Below the pieces are notes generated by a model that searched no databases, was not told where the DNA came from, and worked only from the letters and a program-made list of their open reading frames with translations. DNA of 64,000 nucleotides from NCBI GenBank assembly GCA_963565915.1, contig OY751493.1, positions 4,464,001 through 4,528,000 of the forward strand, written 5' to 3'. Shown here piece after piece: positions 56,523 to 64,000 of the stretch (position 1 is its first letter; the number at the start of each line of letters is the position of its first letter). The stretch comes from Entoloma clypeatum (lineage: Eukaryota; Basidiomycota; Agaricomycetes; Agaricales; Entolomataceae). Made by a program: the position numbers and the translations under genes.

Positions 56523-58488
56523 ATGATACCAAGCTTACGACTATCTCTGTCAGTGCTTCGACAAAAGGGAGCCTTTCATCTCGTCCGCTTCATCTCGTCA
56601 TATCCGTCTAATCCTCCAGGATGCGAGAACATCCTGAAGTGCAATACCAAACGTTGGCTATTCAACGAGCATTCTCGTGCGTCCCTTCTCGGTAATGGCG
56701 CGCTGTCTAACCCGTATATAGCGTTTCCCATCAGAAATGGCCATGAGGACCATAGACTTCAATATCGACGCGCTTGGACGAATCGTAGCGGTAGCTTCTG
56801 GCGGCTCTGATTGCAACTAGTTTGAGCTGATTGGCGAAGGTGCAAATGTCCTCCCGCGCCGGCGTTTGCTCATTTTACCAAACTACTGCTAACTATTGTC
56901 GCCCAGGAACGTCCAACCGCGTGTTCCGCGTCAGCTTCGATGCTGGAGGTGATGTTATCGCTCGCATCCCTTTTCGTAACGCTGGACCACAGACTCTGCT
57001 CACTCGCAGCGAGGTCGCGACAATGGACTTTGTCCGGTCTCGGCTGAACGCACCTCTTCCGAAGGCGCTAGCGTGGGATGCGTCCCCGGACAGAAGTTGG
57101 CTGCGAGTATATCATCATAGAAGAGTGTCAAGGCCAGATGATTGCAACCTGCTAGGAGGATTCTCTGTCCGATCCGCGACTCCACCATGTCCGTGATGTC
57201 GCGAAAATGCAGAGCGAGTTGTCTGCTATTCGGTTTTCACAATATGGGAGTATCTATTACAGGGAGGATGTGGATCCATCGCTTCAAGCACGGCCGCTCT
57301 ACGCTGAAGGGGTCTCTGCGGATCATTGCTCCGAGCGTTTTAGAATTGGACCTAGCGCAGAGCGAGGTTTTTACCGAGGCGAACGTGCCCATATGACGAT
57401 TGATCGTGGACCATGTAAGTGTTGTTATGAGGTTTTTATGCATTGTCCTTAATGCCGACTCCTGATAACCAGGGACAGACATGCAGTCGTGCATCAAAGC
57501 CGTGGTCAACTGTGAGATTGAATGGATTCGATCTCATTCTCACACTCCCAGTGCGCAAAATCAGCTTGGAGCGCACCATACTGCAGACCGGCACATCTCA
57601 CTTCTCAACAAGTGGCTTGCTCTGGCGCCGGCGGTACAACCGGAGCCCATATACTGCTCGCCTACGCTCTCCCATCACGATTTACATGTCGGGAACATCT
57701 TTGTCAATAACAGCGACCTTGCCGAGGATGATTTTATGCGGGTGACTGGTATCATCGACTGGCAGGGGGCTGCTGTCCGACCGCTTTTCGAGACAAAGAG
57801 CGCGGAATTCGTGGAAATTGACGAGGAGAAGTTCCAATATGCGCGACTAGCAGTGGATGCAGGCCCCGATGGGCCTATTGGATACAAGGTCGTCCTGCCA
57901 GACAACTTCAAGGACCTGAGCGATGCCGAGAAACATGTTGCGACCCGGGAGGGTATACAGATTATCGCGCGAAACGCGTATCACAAGACGATATCCAACC
58001 TGCAACCACCCTTGTTCTCCGTTTTCCGCCTTCTGAGACTGGATGAGCTGCGTCGCGCGATGCATCACTCGACGCGCTGTTGGGCTGACGGGCTGCCGTG
58101 CCTTCAGCTTTACTTGATGTCGATGGCTGATGCATATGGGAACCGCATACCAGCGAGTGAGAAGTACCCCGTGTCTCCGGTATCATTTTCGCAAGAGGAG
58201 AAGGACAGGCATGCGGTCGAGCTCAAAGAGATCGTCTTCCCGGAGGATTTCTGGGACGCGCAGGTTTTCCATGCGTTGGAACAGCGGGGATTTGACGTCT
58301 CCAAAGATGGGAGCGTGGATGTAGAGATCTTTGAGGAGGCACAGAAGGAGACTCAAGGACTATTCCATGGGCTTTTGGATGGCCTCGATGAGGCAAGGGC
58401 TGAGCAGCTCAGGCGTTACTGGCCTCTGCGTGAGGGAAGTTCCTCTGGGAGGCTGAGTTGTGCCGATAGGTCAAATCGCCTATCATAA
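56523..58488 (+). pseudogene. AIM9-like phosphotransferase (APH/kinase fold), N-terminal half broken
   Basis: Homology runs the full length. It begins LRLSLSVLRQKGAFHLVRF (mitochondrial-presequence-like), then KRWLFNEHSR and MRTIDFNIDALGRIVAVASGG, with RVFRVSFDAGGDVIARIPF and YIIIEECQGQMIATC further on. Lesions: an in-frame TAG at 56818-56820, a frameshift near 57100-57110 between SPDRS and CEYIIIEE, and a TAG at 57153-57155. The splice at about 56690-56720 also does not join in frame. The C-terminal half is open (57481-58488) and keeps the catalytic loop HHDLHVGNIFV and the IDWQGA metal-binding motif. The large protein family is related to mitochondrial AIM9. Likely a pseudogene, less likely a truncated but expressed protein. 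Confidence 0.65.
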
Positions 58489-59937
58489 TTGTGGATATGC
58501 GACTGACTGAATAGACACAGATATTTTTTACAAGCACGCCTCTGATGAACAGATGGGGTATGGACTCAAACGGGAAGAATAGTGTGAATGTGAAAGATGG
58601 TGCCAAAAATAGTGTGAAGGTACTCGATCTGTCGCCAATCACATTGTAGTGTCTCAGAAGTCAGAACCTGGTCAACCTCCTTGTCAGCCCCATGTCGCAT
58701 AAAACAGTTTCCCCCATGCCCGCAATCCCAAGGCGCCTCCTCCATAACACCCCAACCGCACACCCCAACAATTATCGCCGTACGACTCGCCATACCATGC
58801 CCCCCTCGTGAGTCTAACTAAGCCTGTACTGTCCCACAGTCCCTAATTCCCCTATCTGGAACCACATAGTAGTGACATTATGATGTAGGTTGGCGACATA
58901 CTTATAGCTCGGGGCTTCTTAGCGTCCACCTATCCTTTTGCCAACAGGAAAACAGCGTCATTGAAGACGGAGAGCCGTCCAAGCTCAAGAGCGTCTTCGA
59001 GCTACCCAACCGGTATGTGTACAGTATCATAATCTACATGTTTCTTGTTCATTGACCCTGAATTCGGCAGACGCAAGGGTAGCACTTCTGGAGAACGGCA
59101 ACGACGAAAGGAAGCACGAAATTATCAAAGTTCAAGAGCGGCTAGATGGGCTTGAAGCGTCCGTGGCAGGGGTCGAGGCGTCCGTGGAAGAGGTCGAGGC
59201 GTCCGTGGAAGAGGTCAAGGCATCCGTGGAAGAGGTCCGGGCCGCTCTGGATGCGATCCTAAGTAGGTCGTCTCACTGCCCTCGCAACTTCTGAGGATTT
59301 ATCACACCGTAGGGTTTCTAAAGGCGGAGCGATCACGATTCCATCATCATACTGTATCTTTTTCTTCAGCTTGCTTCGGTGATTATGTAGACCTATGCAA
59401 TGGACATTGTTGGCGTTCGAGCCCCAGGCCACGTCAACCACCCTCTCAAAGCTTCTACTGCCTTTCCACTGTGGCTGAGACGTAAGGAAGAACACGAAAA
59501 CTTTCGGAGGCGCGGAAAACTTCGCGCGCCAAGCCTCTCATGCATGTGTTCGTTGACAATGAAACGAGCAGTGAATAACGTTCTGTCTTTGATTCGGCTC
59601 GCTGAGACGGGGACGGAGATCGGATCGGATCTTGAAATCACGGCTAATGAAGGACGGCTATCTGGACGATGTCTTCAATATCTTGGATGCACATAGTCAC
59701 CTATGCATATTGTTGGGTCGTTTTGCTTTGAGATGGATGGGTGCGGGAGTCCTCTCCGAGCTGGTGAGTCCCCCACGGTACTACATATCATTGGAGAGGT
59801 GGAGGTGTCTGTCGCCCGCGTAGAACTTATCGTCCGGTCTAGGATAGCGTTGTTGTTGTTCTGATGGTCTACTCTACATGTATGTCTACGACACCTGACT
59901 GCTGGATCACGTGACAGTCGGAGTCGTGCCCCGGGCA
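58489..59937. other. Region with a coiled-coil repeat ORF and the 3' flank of a Gypsy-class element
   Basis: Apart from the 59052-59294 ORF no gene is evident. On the minus strand, tgtcacgtgatcc starting at 59916, just past the polyprotein stop, looks like the first bases of an LTR. Its other end was not found. Confidence 0.35.
59052..59294 (+). CDS. Short coiled-coil ORF with 21-bp tandem repeats (uncertain gene)
   Basis: Open frame containing LLENGNDERKHEIIKVQERLDGL, then four copies of a 7-residue unit (ASVxEVE/K) from 59157 to 59240. Each unit is 21 bp, exactly one heptad, predicting a coiled coil. An upstream exon (SVIEDGEPSKLKSVFELPNR, ending near 59009) may splice to the acceptor at about 59070. 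No family recognised. Confidence 0.35.
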   Translation: MTLNSADARVALLENGNDERKHEIIKVQERLDGLEASVAGVEASVEEVEASVEEVKASVEEVRAALDAILSRSSHCPRNF

Positions 59938-62900
59938 CTACTCCAGGTTCCCCTCTTCTTCATGGCGGCGTCCTCGTCGCCTTTCCGAGACCCTCTCGGC
60001 GATTGTCCCACCTTTCAACTCTGTCTCGCTGTTCCCGTCCTTTGCCTCTTCCTCCGTCTGGAATGGTGTCTTGAGGGTGCCAGTCTTCTTCGGCCTCCGA
60101 GGCTTGCTTGGTTGACCGATCCCCGCTTTTGTCTTTGTCGTCTCCCTTCCTTTCCGTCCTTCCTCTCCCTGGCCTCCTTGTTCTTCCTCCAGCTTCTCCC
60201 TCGTTCGTTCCATTTCGGCCAACTCTGTTCCGTCTCTTGGCGTGAACCTCCGCAGTCTTCTAGCGTGGTATGAGCCTGGTAGCTCTGCTCCGTTGAGGTC
60301 TTCTACCGTGTAGGAGTTAAGCTTCCGGTCCTTCACCCGACGGGGTTCAGACCACATGGGTGTGAGCTTGCGGTCGTTGCTGACTGTGTGGGTTAAATCA
60401 TTTCTATAGACCTGTACGAGCTCTCCCTTTTTGAATTCCACGGGTTCCCCTTGTGTTTCGAGTATCTTTCGGTCGAACGCTTCTTTGCGTTGAAGTGCAT
60501 GGTGTACGCTTTCCGCGTGACCGTCGAGCCGTTGTTGTTCTGCGTAGGCCATGTGTATGTCAACATCCTCAGGTTCGAGAATGGATGTGCTTAGCTTAGC
60601 GGGTGTTCTCGTTGTGTTGACTACTGTCCCGAGGAGGAGTTCTTTTGGTGTGAACTTGAGCGCCGGTAGGATTCTCCAGTTCAGTATCCGTATGGCCTCG
60701 TCAAAGTGGTCCGGCCAGCTTCTTGGCACATTCTCCCAACTCGTTGTCCTCCATCCATCCTCTCCAAGTTCTGGCGCGCAAAGTCTCGCCAACACGTACA
60801 GTAGAAGTTTGTTGGTCCCCTCGACGAGACCGTTGACCCATGGCGAGTATGCTGCGGTAACTATGTGTTTGATGCCCCATTCCTCGCAGATATTATCGAC
60901 CTCGTCGTTGTCAAAGTGTCGTCCTCCATCGGATTGCCAGCTCTCCGGTGGTACGAAGTTATGGCAGATGTCATTAAGTGATCGGATGGTCGTTTTGGCG
61001 CTGCCGTGGGTTTTGAACATGTAGCCCCATATGTGCTGGGAGTAGGTGTCAAGGTATAAGCCCACCGTGTGGTATCCGCCCTTCCCTTCTGGCATGGACA
61101 GGTAATCGCCCACCAAAAGCTCGAATGGGTGTCTTCGTACTATTGGCTGGAGTGTTGCGTTGAGATGTGAACCGCCGAAGTTTTTGCATCGTGCGCAACC
61201 GGTAATTGCCTTCACGATGGACTCGTCCAGCTTCGGGCTATGGTATAGGTCGAGCATAGCGATCTTGATGCTATCCCGATGCCAGTGGCCACCTGTCTCG
61301 TGCACGTCCCTTGCTTTTTCGACTGCCTCTGCCTTTGATATGCATTCCCTCCTCGTCTTTGCCCGTGCTCCTGTCCCTCCCCCTATAATCCATAGCTTCC
61401 CATCCTCAATCATATACTGGGATGCCCTGTGTTTCGCGCGGATTCGGGTCCTGAGCGATGACTCTGGATTGTCCAATCCTTCGAGCGCGTCAATTACCTG
61501 TGTATACAATGGCTCGTCCTTGAAATGTCCGCGTAGGTCTGTATACTGCGTCCCTTTCTGGCTGACTCGGATTTGGTATACGTCATTCACAATACCTTCC
61601 TTTGCCTCCCAGTCAGGGCTGACTGTCCAGTTGCTACCGTCGCCAGCTTCATGTGGAAATCCTTCGTGTTGTCGGCTCAGTCCGTCGGCAATATTCGTGA
61701 CTCCTGGTACGTGGCGAACATCGATGATTTGATGAGCTAGTATACCATCTCGCCATCTAGCATGGGTGGTTGATAGCTTTTCTGACAGGAGTACGTCCCG
61801 GAGCGCTTGGCAGTCCGTCTCGATTTCGACTGGAAACCCATATAAGGTGTCTGAAAATTTGTCGATGGAGAATTTCAGTGCGGCGAATTCAAGAAGGAAG
61901 GGCTTGTACTTCCTTTCTGTTGTAGATGTTCGTTTTGATGCGAACGCGATTGGGTGGCGTTTTGTCACCACTCGTCCTCCGGGTAGTGTTGTTGCTATCT
62001 TTTGGCATAGAACTCCTGCGAATGCATCAACGCAACCATCTGTCGTGAGTATGAACGGTGTTCCGTCAAACCTCGGGGCCACTAGAACTGGCTCGGCTAC
62101 TAGTGTCTGCTTCAGTTTGAGGAAGGTACGGGTGTGTTCCTCCTTCCAGACATCCTTCAGTTTGTAGGCTTTCATCATCCGTTGGTAAACATTCTTCTTT
62201 GCACCTGCTGGTACGCCGACCTTTTGGAGTAAACTCCTGAGTGGTCCTTCAATCCGCGCGTAGCCTTGGATAAGATCGCGAAAGTATGATGTCAATCCTA
62301 GGAATCCGTCCAAGTGAGAGGCGTCTTCTGGTATCTTCCAGTTGACAATGGTACTCAGCTTTGCTGCATCCGGCGATATGCCGTTGGGCCCGACGACTGA
62401 TCCTGCGAAGACAGCTTCTGTCATGAATAGGCGAAGCTTGCTCGGCGACAGTGATAGATGTTCCTTCCTCACTCGTTCAAGGATGGTACGGAGTTTTGCT
62501 ATCCCTTCCTCGAATGTGTCAGCGGCCGATCCGCCGTCATCCACGAAGAGTTCGAATGTGCCGTTTGCTATAAGATCATGAGTTTTCGCTGCCATCATAC
62601 TGCAAAACTCAGCTGGTGCCCCCGTGACTCCGAACGGCATGCGTTGGTATGCCCAATGCCCGTACCCTTCGACGTAGAAGCACAGGTACGGCTGTGAGTC
62701 TTCGTGTATCGCGATGTGGTAGAATCCTGCCGCAAAATCAAAGACGTGCAAGTACCGATGGCCGGAAAGCCTCAGTTGCTTCGCGCGAATATCGCCTTGG
62801 GGCACTGGGGCGATCTGAGTGATTCGGTTCACTTCATGGAAATCCTGGCAGATGCGCCATTTCACAGGTTCTGGTGTTTCGTCATGGTGTTCGTCTGTCG

Positions 62901-63648
62901 CGGGTCTCGGTGGCATGTCTGGCATTGGCTCAAACCCGTGAGCGATACACTCATCGTTCAGTTTGTGTTTCAGCTCGTCAAGTGTAAGTCCGCCACCTTC
63001 GTGGGCCTTTTGTGCTAGGACGGTGGGTGCAACGCACCGTACATCGCTTGGGTGTATTGGCCGTATAATCCTCCCCTCTTTCATCTCATGTAGCATCTTG
63101 TGCAGATGGACGGTCTGAGCTGGGTTATAGGACCGCAGCGGTATTTTCTTGGATAGTGTGGCGTTTTCGGGAATGTTGAGCTTGTGTTCGTATCCTGGGA
63201 CTGCGTTTACTTCGCTCAACACTAGTGCGAAGCAGTCTGCGTATTCCCCGATTATTACCGTTATCTGTTGGTGTTGTTCGTTCGTTAGATCGGTTCCTAT
63301 TTGTACTAACCTTTGGATTTCTGCTATCCGTTCAGGGTTAAACGGTTCGGAGTTCCGCGTGTATATGTTGGATGCCTCGTTGACCACGTTCATGTTTGGT
63401 GTTTCATTCCCTGCAGATTCGAGGTGCTTGTTATTGTCGTCTGGTATAGGACTGAGTACTTGCTTTAGTTGTGGGGTTGTAGTTGTCCCTGATCCTCCGT
63501 TGCATAATGTCCAGCTCCTCCCAGATGTTTCCGACGATATGGTGACTGTATCGTCTCGGTAATCGTGAACGGCATTGAAGGCATGGAGCAGCGGCTTGCC
63601 AAAGAGGAGATCCCATCCTCCTTGGCTGTCGAATATCTCCAGTTCCAC
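59938..63648 (-). CDS. Gypsy-class polyprotein (RT, RNase H, integrase), long and uninterrupted, 5' part missing
   Basis: 1236 codons without a stop. Order: remnant of the protease end (WDLLFGKPLLHAFNAVHDY), RT (WRICQDFHEVNRIT, FAAGFYHIAI, RMPFGVTGAPAEF), RNase H (TTDGCVDAFAGVLCQ, ETDCQALRDVL) and integrase zinc finger (HETGGHWHRDSIK ... CARCKNF). The core DDE set is LVGDYLSMPEGKGG / QSDGGRHF / NGLVEGTNK. A charged tail follows (EKLEEEQGGQGEEGRKGRETTKTKAG). The RT active site reads FVDDGG, not the YLDD or YVDD of the other elements here, so this is a distinct lineage. A stop lies just upstream of 63648, where unrelated AT-rich sequence begins. gag and the protease active site are not in the window. 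Confidence 0.88.
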   Translation of the reverse strand: MELEIFDSQGGWDLLFGKPLLHAFNAVHDYRDDTVTISSETSGRSWTLCNGGSGTTTTPQLKQVLSPIPDDNNKHLESAGNETPNMNVVNEASNIYTRNSEPFNPERIAEIQRLVQIGTDLTNEQHQQITVIIGEYADCFALVLSEVNAVPGYEHKLNIPENATLSKKIPLRSYNPAQTVHLHKMLHEMKEGRIIRPIHPSDVRCVAPTVLAQKAHEGGGLTLDELKHKLNDECIAHGFEPMPDMPPRPATDEHHDETPEPVKWRICQDFHEVNRITQIAPVPQGDIRAKQLRLSGHRYLHVFDFAAGFYHIAIHEDSQPYLCFYVEGYGHWAYQRMPFGVTGAPAEFCSMMAAKTHDLIANGTFELFVDDGGSAADTFEEGIAKLRTILERVRKEHLSLSPSKLRLFMTEAVFAGSVVGPNGISPDAAKLSTIVNWKIPEDASHLDGFLGLTSYFRDLIQGYARIEGPLRSLLQKVGVPAGAKKNVYQRMMKAYKLKDVWKEEHTRTFLKLKQTLVAEPVLVAPRFDGTPFILTTDGCVDAFAGVLCQKIATTLPGGRVVTKRHPIAFASKRTSTTERKYKPFLLEFAALKFSIDKFSDTLYGFPVEIETDCQALRDVLLSEKLSTTHARWRDGILAHQIIDVRHVPGVTNIADGLSRQHEGFPHEAGDGSNWTVSPDWEAKEGIVNDVYQIRVSQKGTQYTDLRGHFKDEPLYTQVIDALEGLDNPESSLRTRIRAKHRASQYMIEDGKLWIIGGGTGARAKTRRECISKAEAVEKARDVHETGGHWHRDSIKIAMLDLYHSPKLDESIVKAITGCARCKNFGGSHLNATLQPIVRRHPFELLVGDYLSMPEGKGGYHTVGLYLDTYSQHIWGYMFKTHGSAKTTIRSLNDICHNFVPPESWQSDGGRHFDNDEVDNICEEWGIKHIVTAAYSPWVNGLVEGTNKLLLYVLARLCAPELGEDGWRTTSWENVPRSWPDHFDEAIRILNWRILPALKFTPKELLLGTVVNTTRTPAKLSTSILEPEDVDIHMAYAEQQRLDGHAESVHHALQRKEAFDRKILETQGEPVEFKKGELVQVYRNDLTHTVSNDRKLTPMWSEPRRVKDRKLNSYTVEDLNGAELPGSYHARRLRRFTPRDGTELAEMERTREKLEEEQGGQGEEGRKGRETTKTKAGIGQPSKPRRPKKTGTLKTPFQTEEEAKDGNSETELKGGTIAERVSERRRGRRHEEEGNLE

Positions 63649-63659
63649 TCGCCGACTAA

Positions 63660-63800
63660 GGCTCCAACCGTTCTAGCTATATAACCGTTTTACACGGTTT
63701 ATACCGTATGTGTTTATGTTTATGTTTAGGGTGCTCAGCACCAGGTCGACTACACAGTAGTTAAACGGTATATATACGGTTACACAGTTATACCAGGAGA
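63660..63800. repeat. Inverted-repeat-rich end of a probable DNA transposon
   Basis: ataaccgttttacacggttt at 63680 is nearly repeated in inverted form at 63764-63793 (acggtatatatacggttaca). Stacked accgt/acggt words of this type are common at ends of fungal hAT-like elements. It directly abuts the truncated polyprotein. Confidence 0.45.
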
Positions 63801-63885
63801 CGTAAAAATGTGTAATAGTGGCGTAGCTAAAAGCTTAAATGCAAAAACTGGTTCCTTCAACTTTTTTTTCAACAACCAAAACGCG

Positions 63886-64000
63886 ATGGCTCAACCACAA
63901 TCCCGAGACAACCCTGACCCTAATAACATCATCCCGAATGACACAAAACGAAAACGCGTCGCGACGGATCGTGCTCAGGGCCTTGATTCTTACTTTAAAG
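63886..64000 (+). CDS. N-terminus of an ORF running off the window, possibly a transposase
   Basis: Starts MAQPQSRDNPDPNNIIPND, then a basic TKRKRVATDRAQGLDSYFK, with no stop before the window end. A short basic N-terminus after a repeat-rich leader would suit a hAT-type transposase, but no catalytic or zinc-finger motif is visible in the 38 residues available. Confidence 0.35.
   Translation, partial: MAQPQSRDNPDPNNIIPNDTKRKRVATDRAQGLDSYFK

Noticed and set aside
60551..63562. Several plus-strand ORFs of 80-190 codons
   Set aside because: All are antisense to the uninterrupted Gypsy-class polyprotein.

Overview
This is a stretch of a basidiomycete nuclear genome, most likely a mushroom-forming agaricomycete. 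The evidence is gene families with many 50-70 nt GT-AG introns, Agaricomycete-type conserved proteins, a basidiomycete-style Zn2Cys6 regulator, chromodomain Gypsy elements and tandem GH28 genes. Species is not determinable by reading alone.

Layout. 1-3450: the 3' part of a Trf4/Cid14-type poly(A) polymerase gene (+) converges on an HNH-domain gene (-). 3717-27322: a 23.6 kb block of mobile DNA bounded by near-identical inverted arms. Each arm has a hairpin tip, about 1 kb of AT-rich sequence, then a dense array of short subterminal repeats. Inside lie GC-rich low-complexity DNA (7208-9400), a wrecked Copia element (10-16.4 kb), two truncated chromodomain Gypsy elements (minus strand, 12-18.4 kb) and a nearly complete third Gypsy element (18450-25412) with 556-bp LTRs and an extra Cys-rich ORF. 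27424-27852 is a TA-flanked MITE.

27986-35000: a housekeeping stretch with ribosomal protein eL28, an H/ACA-like snoRNA in its last intron and a related copy downstream, an intron-containing tRNA-Glu, a small secreted Cys-rich protein, and histone H3. 35487-42288: two GH28 (pectin hydrolase-like) paralogues on the minus strand. The first is broken and the second looks intact; between them lies a frameshifted conserved hypothetical gene. 43205-58488: mostly plus-strand genes, namely an unknown 170-aa protein, a Zn2Cys6 transcription factor, a MARVEL-like membrane protein, NAD-dependent malic enzyme (with a 9-nt microexon), a conserved basidiomycete protein, an Arg/Ser-rich nuclear-type protein and a broken AIM9-like kinase-fold gene. 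59938-63648 is the long polyprotein of another Gypsy-class element. It is cut at its 5' end next to what looks like the start of a DNA transposon running off the window.

The ordinary genes do not form an obvious pathway. The most unusual signals are the inverted-arm block with its iteron-like arrays, the extra 3' ORFs of the chromodomain retrotransposons, the CpG-biased decay of the repeats, and the duplicated H/ACA-like RNA linked to the eL28 gene.
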